Assembly: GCA_963969495.1 (NCBI GenBank)
Contig: OZ018321.1
Coordinates: 71,896,286-71,960,285, forward strand
DNA: 64,000 bases
From: Ceratothoa steindachneri
Lineage: Eukaryota; Arthropoda; Malacostraca; Isopoda; Cymothoidae
Direction: 5' to 3'
Position numbers and translations under genes: made by a program. The notes under the pieces were generated by a model, which was not told the origin of the DNA, ran no database searches, and was given only the letters and a program-made list of their open reading frames with translations. How positions within the stretch are numbered: position 1 is the stretch's first letter; each line of letters begins with the position of its first letter. Shown piece after piece: positions 24,096 to 34,555 of the stretch.

Positions 24096-24661
24096 GGCCT
24101 GATGGCAATATTCTTTAAATCAAATTGCCGTTGACTGTGCCAACTAGGATGAGCTGCGGAGGCTTGTCTCCTCCCACTTTCCCTAAGCTATCTTTTTGCA
24201 GGAGACCATCCTAGGCGCCATGCAGATTCTTCATTTCGTCACTTGCAGGCCCTGTGGCGCTGATAGGGCTAGTGCCTTACTTTTGTATCGATCTTTCATT
24301 TGTTTGAAAGCCGGCTACGAATGCGAGATTTATTCATCGGCAGCCGAGTGTGTATTGCTAGTAGGACTATCCACTGCACTAGCCTTCACCTGGCGATCGA
24401 TGCCTTCCTCATGTCCCCTATTGAGAGTCTACTTGTCGACTATGGGGAGATGCCACTTGTTCTGTGCCGTGCACAGTGGTGCATTTTTCGCCTATAAGTG
24501 CCAGCCCAGCGACTCCCTCATTCGCCAACAGCTCTCACTGCATCTGCAGCTGATCTCGACTGTGCCTATGCCGCCAAGAGACGCCAGCCACACCCAAAGC
24601 CCTTTGGGTTTAGATCCAGTAAACTCCTTCAAAAGCTCAGTATATATCTCAGGCCTGTGGC

Positions 24662-25039
24662 GCCCTCCGGGGTGCTTGACAAAAAAGATGGAGAGGGTTG
24701 AGGGGAACTTAAATTTGCATGTCATTGCACTGCGACTGTTTCCATAGACCTACCCTCAATGCTCTTCCTTACACTGACTACATGGCAGGAATACCGGCAG
24801 CCCTCTGGGGTGCTTGACAAAAAAGATGGAGAGGGTTGAGGGGAACTTAAATTTGCATGTCATTGCACTGCGACTGTTTCCATAGACCTACCCTCAATGC
24901 TCTTCCTTACACTGACTACATGGCAGGAATACCGGCAGCCCTCCGGGGTGCTTGACAAAAAAGATGGAGAGGTTTGAGGGGAACTTAAATTTGCATGTCA
25001 TGGCACTGCGACTGTTTCCATAGACCTACCCTCAATGCC
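24662..25039 (+). repeat. 138-bp unit repeated 2.7 times inside LINE ORF2
   Basis: Units start at 24662, 24800 and 24938; the third is partial. Only a few substitutions separate them (for example CTCCGG/CTCTGG, GGGTTGAG/GGTTTGAG). The unit is ORF2 C-terminal sequence following RNase H. Its length is 46 codons, so the frame would be kept. Confidence 0.92.
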
Positions 25040-25570
25040 ACGGCTGCTTTAGGTTTCTTTCAGTCATCTCCGAATTAGACACACTCGTGGGGTGCACCGC
25101 CATTTGATGGAGCGCTTGCCTGCACCTTATTATGACTATTGCATTGTCCCCCAGACTTTTCGGCACATTCATGTTGAATGTCTCAGTCTGAGTGATCTTT
25201 GCGCACGTTAGCTCTCCTGGTACCGGGATGAGTGAGTTCACTACCGCTTGTCTCTTATACTCAGGATTGGTTTGTGCACGCAGATTATTTGACTTTTGGG
25301 GGGAGGCTGGCCTCTTGCATTTTATTTTACTCTGTTGTAGGTTGCATGTTTCTCTGTCGGCTGAGGGGGAGGCAGCCCACCCCTGCCACCAGAGCGTGTT
25401 TCCTTGTTGCTCTTTTGCTTTTTTTTTATTTGTTCTTGTTTTTCTTTAGCTTGTCTCTTGCCTTTTTTTTGTATGTTATTTTCTTGTTTTTTAATATAGC
25501 CTAATATTATGCTTTCCATTAATTACAGCGACTTTTGCCCTAATAGGCAGTTGCCAGATGGGCTGTTTAA

Positions 25571-25812
25571 ATTTTAAAAAACCCCATCTCTACTTCTTAT
25601 TATATCTGCCAACACCCTTCCAAACCTACTCTTCTATCCAGAGAGGTTTTGGTTGCTTGCTGCACTTTTCCCTTAGTCGAGTGGCACTGTATACTGTTAG
25701 GTCACTACCTGCTGCGATGGCAAAAGCCCACTGGCTAAGGGGAGTATTAGGCATGGGGTGTGTTAGACTGTCTACTGCTCGCCTTCTTGCATTACACATA
25801 TAAATCCCCCCT
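25571..25812 (+). repeat. Dispersed repeat also found at 41445-41700
   Basis: The two stretches share CATCTCTACTTCT, TTCTATC-AGAG, GTATACTGT, TATTAGGCATG and CACATATAA in the same order and orientation. No protein is encoded. It follows the 3' end of LINE copy 4 directly. Confidence 0.6.
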
Positions 25813-26117
25813 CCTTAATAAATCTATCAGAGAAATCACTAGACAGAACACACTTGAGTACCCCTTTCTCAACTTGAGTCATGCTCTACTACAGGTCCGC
25901 TACTACAATATTGCAACCCCATAAACCTTGACCCACCTCCAACATGCAACCTAAGCCCACATGATAATGCACACATATTCATAGACTACCCAAACCTTGC
26001 ATAAGCATGCACTACACACCTCTCTCTTAGGCACCTGTGGACCCTTCCAGTGAGTGCTATTGACTTACTAGGGGTTGTCCACCCCACAGAACTGAGGTCA
26101 GGGGGGAGGGGGCTGCA
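25813..26117. other. Intron spacer, nothing recognised
   Basis: C/A-rich sequence without coding or terminal-repeat signals. Confidence 0.5.
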
Positions 26118-26250
26118 ATAAAGGTAAGTTGGTAAATGTTAATTTGTTTTTTCCTGGGCAGTGGTGGCCACCTGTGTTCTGTACAGTGTAGCTCCGCTCT
26201 GACTGAAAAAAGCATCTGTTGATCTTTCTTTTAAGACAGCCTTTTAGCAT
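26118..26250 (+). mobile_element. Small I-group LINE fragment (RT)
   Basis: GTTGGTAAATGTTA...GGCAGTGGTGGCCACCTGTGTTCTG aligns with the RT segment at 14650-14730 and 48890-48960. It is truncated at both sides. Confidence 0.65.
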
Positions 26251-26779
26251 GTCGTGAAGACCCACCTCTTCTTGGTTCAAGTTTGTTTTTAGATGGCTTG
26301 TGCCCTTCAAAAGCTCCATACATACAGAAAAGAGTACTATTTTCATTTTTCTGTCAGGGGACCTCATCCACTTATCCATCTGCCTCTCCTTTCCTTAATT
26401 CTTTCAGCATTAAGTGAAAATAAACAATGGTTTTACCCCTTCCCCCACTTTCTAACTCAATTTATTGAGCTAAAATGTCTCCCAACATGTTTTTGAAATC
26501 TTCTATCTTTCAAAAATGTCCTCACTTGTCCTAAATTTCACTCGATTTCCCCTTTTGCCTGATCATTGACTTATATAATAGGAATATTTGAACCAGATAT
26601 TAAGATATTCCTTTTCTTACTAGTTAACCTTTTTTTTATTATGAATTTGTTTTGAAGATTTATTATGCATTTTTTTCTACTTTCATCTGGGCTTTATATT
26701 TGGATCTTTTTCAGTTTTTGTTCATCTTTAACTTGTGCACTAATCCCCAAAATATCACTATATTTTTTATTTATTCAAG
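26251..26779. other. AT-rich intron ending in the next exon acceptor
   Basis: No gene or repeat recognised. A polypyrimidine-rich stretch precedes the acceptor TATTCAAG at 26779. Confidence 0.5.
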
Positions 26780-26977
26780 ATCATCCCTGCTAAGATCTAT
26801 GACCATGGCTTTGCTCAATACTTCTACACCCAGGAGAGTGTGGATTTTTTTCTGAGTATTTTAAAACAATCGAAGATCAAGAAATTATTGTGTATTGGCA
26901 CACCAAGACTTCATGAGGCCATAAAGTCTCAATCTCTTAAAATAAGCTCCTTTCTCTTGGATATTGATTCTAGATAT
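26780..26977 (+). CDS. ZCCHC4: ZCCHC4-like methyltransferase, exon with SAM-binding motif
   Basis: This 66-codon exon is phase 0 at both ends, with acceptor ATTCAAG and donor GTAAGT (26978). It encodes FAQYFYTQESVDFFLSIL, then LLCIGTPRLHEAIKS and FLLDIDSRY. Human ZCCHC4 has VLCVGTPRLHELIK and LLLDIDFRY at these places, so this is the start of the Rossmann-type methyltransferase fold: the GTPRLHE loop is motif I and the LDID strand contacts SAM. It is the most conserved exon in the window and fixes the identification. Confidence 0.95.
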
Positions 26978-27179
26978 GTAAGTAACCCTTACTTTTTATT
27001 CATTCTATTAGTAAAAATGACTTCTAGAACATGGGAGTTCATGAATAAAGGAGAGGGTAGGATAAGAGAAAACATGGTGTTATAGGTCCAAGGGCCATCA
27101 ATATGCCCACCCAAATCTTAAACCATTGTCTGCTTCAAATCTAAAGATGTTTAGAATCTGCCCACATTATACCCTTCCT

Positions 27180-27490
27180 AAAGTCAAACAAATCACTCAG
27201 ACATTCGACTACATGCATGAACCCAGAGGACTGTCAGGGCAACAATAAATGTGTATTTGATCCATTCCCAAACACACTCATCAGTGGAATGCCTAGCACC
27301 CTATTGGATGCCCAACTTCTTCACAAGCCAACACACCAAGTATTGTACTAGGCAAGACAACACTGCTCCTTCACAATGAAATTCCACAAGGAAGGACCCT
27401 TACTTCCTTCCATCTACACCTTCCTTTCTGTCAACTTTATTATTCACAATTATTTATACCTATGCAGATACATCACCATACTTGATTTAA
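27180..27490 (+). pseudogene. Decayed LINE reverse transcriptase palm fragment
   Basis: Frames around 27310-27480 read like a Jockey-type RT between motifs A and C: NFFTSQHTKYCTRQDNTAPS, then a degraded PQGS region and TYADTSPYL (degraded YADD). Several frameshifts. Family and boundaries are uncertain. Confidence 0.4.
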
Positions 27491-27600
27491 AAAAAAAAGG
27501 AAACCCCAAGGTCTTTAATAATAAATCACAAGGCTAGAACTGATCTTTGATCATCTTTCCTTGAAACTTATGTAAGTCACTGCCAGAGAGAGAAGGTTTA

Positions 27601-27613
27601 CCCCCCCCCCCCC
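27601..27613. repeat. Poly-C run (13 bp)
   Basis: Uninterrupted C tract immediately before the GC-rich segment. Confidence 0.9.
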
Positions 27614-27614
27614 T

Positions 27615-28190
27615 TAGAACATAACGTCTACCTGTGGCGCCTGAGGAGATGCACCCGCACGGCCAGAGAACCGCGAGATTTTCGCGGGACCGTGTAATCC
27701 GTTTTGGGTTTCATTCCTCGCCGTCGCACCGTCTGATTGGCGCCAGACCCACAGCATCAAGGACCTTTGCGCAAAGCTGTGAGGCTGCCGAGACTATCCT
27801 CTTCCTTCCTGACGCACCAAGTCTAATGAGATCCCCGTCCCCCTCTTTGTGGCCCCCGGGGACCCGCTTCCGCCAAGGCAGTATAAATACCTCTAGAAAA
27901 GTTTTGAGAAAGCAATACGATACAGCCCCGTCTTGGTTAGCAGCCATATACAGTCTCGTACACCCTTCTTCGCCTACCAACTGCTTCCAGCTATGAATGT
28001 GACGTGTCATCTCTACCCGACCTTGCTCGTACCGAAGGCCAGAGTTCCTGCCGACAGACAATAGACACGCACAGGCATCTATCACTCGGTTATTGACTTC
28101 GTTCAAGACTGAAGTACTCCCTCGTTCATTTCTCAGTGAGGTTAAAGAAGAAGGGATCTTGCAAGTTCAACTTTGCAGCACCCTGTTTAC
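27615..28190 (+). promoter_or_regulatory. GC-rich, CpG-containing segment with TATA box; possible solo LTR or promoter
   Basis: This ~575-bp island is much richer in GC and CpG than its AT-rich surroundings. It has a clean TATAAATA at 27892-27899 with a GC-rich upstream region. The open frame 27634-27996 runs across the TATA box and has no recognisable motif, so I do not call it a gene. Its 5' boundary (TGTGGCGCC at 27633) resembles an LTR start, but I could not find a matching second repeat, a convincing target duplication or a primer-binding site. An unrecognised promoter is the alternative. Confidence 0.4.
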
Positions 28191-28371
28191 TCACCATATT
28201 CAAGCTTCCAGTCATTAGGCTTTACGTGACTCTCCCCGATAATTGCACTCTCCCATTTTCTCTGGAAACAATCACCATGCATCCTCTCTCGTACCCATCA
28301 AGTTAATTGTACCCCATCCCCCTTTCCCTGTTTGGTACCCTGAGTCTCATTTTATTTATTGTCAGGTGACC

Positions 28372-30513
28372 CTTTTCCAGATGGTAGGATCTTGCATAGG
28401 ATTGAGCCTGGGCTCTGTGCCAAATCACAGAACCTGAGTCCGCCCCTGTGCAAGCTATTCCACAGATGGCTCAGCCCCTCGAGGACTCACAAGGAGATGA
28501 GGGATCTCCTCCCATGGTCCTCAAGACCCACCCCTATTATCTTTGTCAGGTTTGACTGTGACGAGCTCCCTGAGTGTGCTGGTTGGTATCACTACCATAT
28601 GAATGCATTCATGCCACTGCCACAGAGTTGCTACTACTGCCACCGCTTCGTCCAGCTGAATCACTCCTTTGGCTTGAATATCATGTTTCATTTGGCAAGG
28701 CTAAGGCCTTGTTTCTGGCGCATCCGGAGCTCTCTGGGACATCTTATGCCTCGTGGCTCCTCCATGCTACGAGCACGGTCGTTTCCACACACACTGCAAA
28801 TTATATTTATCTTAGGCGCTCCCATGGTACAGTCGGCGGCACAAAAGGTTCACACCCAGCCTTGGCTAAAACCAGGTCCTCCCGCCCCCCATCTTTCCTA
28901 CAGCGTGACCATTTCCTGTAAAGCGAAACGGCCACACATCTTCACTGAGTCATTAGACTCACAGGAGGCAATGCCCCTGAAGTTGGTTATGAGGCCATCT
29001 TCTGGGGTTACTTAAGCTGCTCCCCGAAAAGAGGAGGTTGCCAAAGGAGCTTTGGCTCATACTCCCACACCCAGTGTTAGGCTGGGTTACTGGAAAACTG
29101 TGTGTCCTACGAAGCTGTCCCGCCTGACTAAGGTTTCGATGCGAAGGGAGGAAAAGACCTGCATGGCGAGCCCAACCTTCCCCGATAAGTCCTATAAGGC
29201 GACAGCGCATTGTCTGTCCAACAGCACCCAGAATTCTTCCTCCGGTAAAAGTAGGGCCATTCCCGTGTGGGTCTTGTCTTTGAAGAGGGTACTGCATCTC
29301 TGAGCTATTCTTTGAATGAAATTGCTGTGAACTCCGGGCCAGCTGGGAGGAGCTAGGGAGGCTCATCCCCTCATCCTTTCCTCTATCTTTTTACAGGAGA
29401 CCATGCTGGGCAAGTGCCACCTGCACACCCTCCAAGGGTATAAGGGTTTTGCTACCCCACTATCATGGGATGTGGCCCAGGCAGAAGGATGTGCCATCTA
29501 CACCCGGCATGATGTCTTTGTTTTTCTCATTGCTTTGAATACCTTCTATCAGGCAGTATCTGTGCAGCTGCACCATGATAAGAATTATACTGTTAATTCT
29601 GTGTACATTACACTGTCAGCTGACTTGACACGGGGGAGTTCCGCTGCATCTTGGCATGGGGTCATGTCCTTGCCAATCTGATCGATGAGCTGGAGATGGG
29701 TTCCTAAATGTGGAATAGTTTACCCATCACTGCCCGAGAACCGCTTCATTTTCTTGTCTTGATCTATATATCTCTCTGCTCTTCCAATACCCAGCCTGAT
29801 TTTGGGTGGGTGGTAATAGATGACCTCCATGGTAGTGATTACTTTCCCATTCAAATATCATTTTCTGGCTGCTGCTGCCTGAGAACCCGCCCTGGTGGTG
29901 TGTGGTGCGGGCGCGGTGGACTGCATTTCAGGAAATGACTGATTTCTGTGTTCTCTTTGAGTTTAGGTCAGTGCATGAGGCCATTAAGTGCTTCTCTGGC
30001 AACCTTATTGCCGTGGGCCTAACTACTATTCCTAAAACGTCGGCCGTTTTCATGCCGACCGCTTCCGTGGTGGTCAGCCGAGTGTGAGAGGCCCTCAAAC
30101 TGCAGCATTATGCTTACATGCAGTATAAGCACCCCCCCAAACGATTTCACTGTCGGTGAATTTCAGCGAGCTAGTTTCGAGAGCGGCGGGCATACGTGTC
30201 GTCACTTAACGGGAAGAGCCCGCTATCAGAGGTTTGTTTGGAACCGAGTCAAAAGGATTCGGGGCAAGTTTTGTAGGACCTCCCACCCATTCTCCAGGGA
30301 ATGGAACCGCAATCTAGGATCTCGTGTCGGAGTCCTTCGCAACCGCTTTCTCCGCATTCTCTTGCCGGGATGCTGCTCCGCCAGCATCCATTGCGCGTCG
30401 TGATTTCACAGAAGGCCGCCAACTGGACTTTACTTCCACAGGCGGACAACCTTGCTCGCCTCTCACAAACTGAGGAGAGATCACTCTACCCCGGCCGTTT
30501 TCCGCCCAATCTC
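28372..30513 (+). mobile_element. I-group LINE copy 5, internally deleted, 3' truncated
   Basis: It starts in ORF1 (GAGCCTGGGCTCTGTGCCAA, compare 60858). It jumps near 28535 to the zinc-knuckle region (28600-28680, only the first knuckle CYYCHRF... remains). ORF1 then runs to about 29310 and ORF2 endonuclease from about 29315 to 30180, with degraded GDLN and SDYFPIQISFS near 29840. RT fingers end at about 30513, where the sequence switches mid-motif (PISLTFGDGE) to the ORF1 3' part of copy 6. The switch point is seamless, suggesting recombination between copies. Confidence 0.75.
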
Positions 30514-30769
30514 TCTAACCTTCGGAGACGGTGAATCCTCGAAAAGAGGGCCCCTCTCCTCCGAAGCCGGAACCGCCCGCCTAAGGTTTCGAGGCAGAGG
30601 AAGGAAAAGACTCGCATGGAGAGCCCAACCTCCCACAATAAGTCCTCGAAGGCGACAGCGCTTTGTCCGGCCAACAGCGCCCGTATTTCTGCCTCCGGGA
30701 GGCGTTCGGCCATTCCTGTGAGGGTCTTCTTTTCGAAGAAGACCCTTTCCGAGCTATGCCTGGAGGTCA

Positions 30770-31690
30770 TATTCCTTCAGTGGAATTGCCGCGGACTCCG
30801 GGCCAACTGGGAAGAGTCGCGGAGGCTCGTCTCGTCCCGTCCCGTTCCCCATTAGCTATCCTTTTGTAAGAGACCATGTTGGACGCATGCCCCCTGCCCA
30901 CCCTCCCGGGGTATAAGGGTTTTGCGACCCCACCACCAGGGGATGTGGGACGGGTAGGAGGATGGGCGGTTTACATCCGGCATGATTTCTCCGTTCTTCT
31001 CTTTGCTTTAAGTACCTCCTTTCAGGCAGTAGCTGTGCAGCTGCACCTGGATTGGAGGTATACTGTTATTTCCGCCTACATTCCAGCGTCAGCCGACTTA
31101 GATGCGGGGGACTTCCACCGCCTCGTGACACTTTTGCCGAGGCCTTTTCTCTTGCTCAGAGATCTGAACGGTAGACACCCCCTCTGGAGAGACTACTCGA
31201 TTAATCCCCTGGGTTAAGTCCTTGCCGACCTGATCGACGAGCCGGAGATAGATGTTTTAAATGTTGATTAGTTTACGCATCACTGCCCGAGAATCGCTTC
31301 ATTTTCCTGCCTTGATCTATCTTTGTGCTCTCCAGATGCGCAGCCTGATTTTAGGTTGGTGTTGTCGATGACCTCCATGGTAGTGATTTCTTTTCCATTC
31401 AAATAACATTTTCTGGGCCGCTGCCACCCGAAAGCCTGCCCCGGTGTTGCTTGGTGCAGGCCCCGCGGTCCGAATTTCAGGAAATGACTGATTTCTCTAT
31501 CTCAGTCAAGGAGTTTAGGTCGTTTGATGAAGTCGTTGAGTTCTTCTCCGGCATCCTCATCGCCGTGAGACTAACTACTATTCCTAGAACGTCTGGCCGT
31601 TTTGCTCGCCGACCACTTCCCTGGTGGTTAGCCGAGTGTGAGACGGCCCTCTAATAGATGCGTTATCCCTACCTACATGCGCTATAAGCG
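30770..31690 (+). pseudogene. ORF2 endonuclease domain of LINE copy 6
   Basis: An APE-type endonuclease that would nick target DNA. Motifs: LQWNCRG (Asn of motif 1), FVRDHV in place of the usual FLQETM (catalytic Glu lost), RDLNGRHPLWRDYS (GDLN degraded) in frame 30876-31217, then SDFFSIQI in place of SDHFPI. Frame breaks at 31217 and 31270. The missing Glu and the SDH His make it inactive even apart from the stops. Confidence 0.7.
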
Positions 31691-31751
31691 CACCTCGGAT
31701 GCTCTGCTACGACTGGAAAATGCCGTCTACGAGGCCTTCCTTCGTAGACGG

Positions 31752-32181
31752 TATAGGTGGGCGTGATAACGAAAAAATGTAACCGATAAATCGATAACTG
31801 GCGATAAATTTATCGCCCGATAAGGTGATAACCGATAAATCCAAAATTATAATACAATATTGATTATTGACTATATATAGCGTTATTTTATAATACAATA
31901 GTAAGAATATTTGAATAGTGTTTCTTAGTTTCTTACCTGGTGAGGCTCTCCTTCATCTCCTCATAGGTTTTGAGGATCCTCCTCCCAGCTCGGACCTACC
32001 TATTTCTGCCTCCAAGGCACGCGCGGCTCCCCCTTGTGCTAAACTGGAACCAAAAACTGAAATTATCGATTATCGCTAGTTTGGAACCAAAAGTTTTGGC
32101 GATACCGATGAATCGATAGCGTGGAAAAAAAATCGGATAACCGATAACCCGATATCGTTATCGCGATAACGCTCACCTATG
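31752..32181 (-). mobile_element. Non-autonomous hAT element (430 bp) with CGATAA subterminal repeats
   Basis: Terminal inverted repeats begin TATAGGTGGGCG and, from the other end, CATAGGTGAGCG. Flanks GTAGACGG (31744-31751) and GTAGACAA (32182-32189) are an eroded 8-bp duplication of LINE sequence (GTAGACAGC in other copies). Both ends are packed with CGATAA/TTATCG motifs, like the clustered transposase-binding sites of hAT elements. The interior is shared, inverted, with the longer element at 55024-56057. No coding capacity. Confidence 0.8.
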
Positions 32182-32431
32182 GTAGACAACACTACGCCAC
32201 GGTGTTTTTCGATCTGGGAAATGCCTATGATACCGCATGGCGATACCGTATCATGGAGACTCCACACGATGGAGGCGAAGGGACGCCTCCCAATCTTTAT
32301 ATCTGAATTTTTGTGACATCGTCGATTCCGCGTACGGGTGAGGGGGAGCTCTCTCCTGTCCAACGAAGCAGGAAGACGGTGTCACGCAGTAAGTGTCCTC
32401 AGTGTCCCACTCTTTTCCCTGAGCATCACAC

Positions 32432-32948
32432 GACCGCCAGCTGGACCACAGTGCCCACTTGGATATCCAACTCCCTGGATGCCTCTCCAGCCTCCCGGCA
32501 GTCAACCATCTCTTTCTCGCTACTAGATCAAATGGTCTTCAAGGTTTATATTAACAAGACCTATCACTGCTAGGAATCTTCGGCACCATGACTAATGCCT
32601 CTTCTACAACAGCTCCTCAAAGCAGGAGTAATTGAAGAATCTCCTTAAATTTACGCTGTAACAAAGTTTTTGGCGTGCCCAAACCTAATGGCTCGGCCCG
32701 CCTTGTCTATGATATGAGCGGGGTCCAGGATCATTTCAAGCCCTTTCATTCCGTCTCCCTTCTCTCAAAAAGGTCCTCGAATCCACTAGCCACAGAGAAT
32801 GGGAAGCGAAACTTGATCTCAAGGATGGCTTCTACCATCTCCCTCTCCACCCAAAGGCCTGGTACTGGTTTGGTGTTTCATGCATGAATCGTCGTTTTCG
32901 ATTCACTATGCCTCCCATGGGATTTGCTGGAGCCCCCTTATAGATGCA
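32432..32948 (+). pseudogene. Foreign reverse transcriptase block (LTR/DIRS-type palm) inside LINE copy 6
   Basis: Frames around 32600-32945 encode LLKAGVIEES, GVPKPNGSARLVYDMSG, KLDLKDGFYHLPLHPKAW and FRFTMPPMGFAGAP. This is the N-terminal to central palm of an RT of the LTR/DIRS type (KPNG..R.V.D, LDLKDGFYHLPL as motif A, the PPMGFAGAP turn as motif B), quite unlike the LINE RT around it. Two or three frameshifts are present. Flanking LINE sequence resumes at 32949 about 600 bp further along the element, so the block replaces the LINE palm. Its relation to the RNase H fragment at 6984-7440 is possible but unproven. Confidence 0.65.
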
Positions 32949-33466
32949 AGCCACTGCACCGGCGGCACTTCTGCCGCCATCCACGGCTCCACCCTGATCC
33001 AGACTTTTCTAAATGGGGTGTGCCTGGAAGTGGTGGCCTCTCACCGTTTCTTTGGTCTTGTATTTGACCAACGCCTCACCTGGGACACTCATATTCGCAG
33101 CCTTAGGGTCTCTTGTACCCGCGCTATGGATATTCTTCACTCCCTGACGTTCAGCGCCTGGGGCGTTGATAGGGCTACTGCCTTATTTTTTTTTATCATT
33201 CCTTTGTTCGTTTGAAGCTTGACTGCGGATGCGAGTTTTATGCATCCGCAGCCGAGCATGTATTGCGGAAGGTGGACTTGATCCACCACACCGGCCTTCG
33301 CCTGGCGACCGGTGCCTTTCGCACTTCCCTCATTGAGGGCCTCCTTGTCGATGCTGGGGAGATGCCACTCGCTCTGCGTCCTGCACATTGCATTATTCGC
33401 CTGTACGTGCAAGCCCTGCGCCTCCCTCATTCGCCAGCAGCTCTCACTACACGACTCTGCTCCCAA

Positions 33467-33960
33467 AGCTTCTACAGCGCCGGGAGTATTGCGTCGGCCT
33501 TCTTTTCGGAGCATACTTTGTGTCACGCTGGAACCGTCTCAGTGTATACGGATGGCTCCAAGTCCCAAGAGGAGATCGGATTCCACGCCGTATCCCCGTT
33601 GTTTGAAGTCAGCGGGGCTCTGCCAGGCGCTGCGTCTGTCTTCACGGACGAGCTGGTTGTAATACACCGCTCGGTACCGGAGATTACGCGACCTGCCCAG
33701 TTCGGAGACTGGATTGTGATTTATAGCGACTAAAAAAACGCCCTCAGTGCTCTCGGTACATTAGAATCCCTGCATTCCCATGTTCTCCATATCCGTGACG
33801 TCACCGTTTTGGCGAGCCGGGCGGATGTCGAGATTATCTTCGGCTGGGTTCCTGGACATGTAGGAATTGTGGCGAATGAGTGCGCCAAAGAGTCCGCGAG
33901 GACTGGGCGACCCGACCAGCGTTTCGCTCTTCTTCACTCTGATTACATGGCAGGAATACG
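33467..33960 (+). pseudogene. RNase H domain of LINE copy 6
   Basis: In frame 33212-33733, VYTDGSKSQEEIGFHAV gives the first catalytic Asp and TDELVVIHRSVPEI the Glu (AEL changed to DEL). WIVIYSD gives the second Asp, directly followed by a stop (TAA at 33731). Beyond it WVPGHVGIVANECAKES supplies the HVGI...NE segment. A small deletion at 33467 joins thumb to RNase H. This is the C-terminal RNase H that separates I-group LINEs from Jockey and CR1 types. Confidence 0.75.
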
Positions 33961-34555
33961 GGCAGCTTGGCAAAGAAGATGGTAGAGGGGAACCTAAAGT
34001 TGCGTGCCATTGCGCTGCGACTGTTTCCATGGACCTATTCCCCAATGCCGTGATTACTTCATCTTGCTTTCTGTCGTCTCCAAATTTGACACACTCGCAG
34101 AACCCACCGCCATTTGATGGAGTTCTCTCCTGCACTGTATTGTGATGACTGTATGTTCGCCCAGACTGTTCCGCACATTCTTGTTGAATATCTCACTCTG
34201 ACGTGTTCTTCCCACACCCTACCTATCCCAGTACTGCTTGTCCCTTGTACTTGGGTCTGATTTGTGCACACTGACTTGTGAACTTTTTTATTATGTTACA
34301 CGTTCCTGCGCCGGGGCCCCCAACACCGGAGTGTGCTTTCTGCTCTTTTTCTGATTGTTTTTTTTCGCATATCCTTATTTTAATGTAGCCTAGTACTAGG
34401 CTGTTCTGAGTACGGCAACTTATGCCCAAGTATACAGTCACCTATTGGGCTCATAAAATTAAATAAAAAATAATCATATCAATTTTCAGCAGATATTACT
34501 ATTCTTTTAAAAGATGGACCCCTTTTCTGTCGCAGATATGTTGCATGCATTACAA

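Larger units (their letters stand above)
21905..25570 (+). mobile_element. I-group LINE copy 4 with long 5' leader and internal deletion
   Basis: Layout: leader repeat (21905-22320, shared with 39105-39490, 53480-54345 and 59150-59825); 5' UTR proper from 22321; ORF1 (about 22800-24100); the start of ORF2 (24125-24215). It then jumps at about 24216 straight to the RT C-terminus (ATGCAGATTCTTCATTTCGTC), deleting endonuclease and palm. It continues through a 138-bp repeated C-terminal segment and ends with a 3' UTR (GACTTTTGCCCTAATAGGCAGTTGCCAG). Confidence 0.8.
30514..34445 (+). mobile_element. I-group LINE copy 6, with hAT and foreign RT insertions
   Basis: Order: ORF1 3' end (30514-30770); ORF2 start IFLQWNCRGLRANWEE at 30770; endonuclease (to about 31680); a deletion of the RT fingers at about 31690; palm motif A (VFFDLGNAYDTAW, 32198-32240), split from what precedes by a hAT element (31752-32181); a foreign RT block (32432-32948) replacing the YVDD region; RT thumb (32955-33450); RNase H; 3' UTR to about 34445. 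It is the copy with the most foreign sequence. Confidence 0.8.

Noticed and set aside
27634..27996. 120-residue ORF in the GC-rich island as a gene
   Set aside because: The TATA box lies inside the frame, no motif is recognisable, and a long minus-strand frame overlaps it; GC-rich DNA yields such frames by chance.
27633..28190. Definite solo LTR
   Set aside because: TG start and TATA fit, but no CA end with target duplication and no second copy in the window, so only a candidate is reported.
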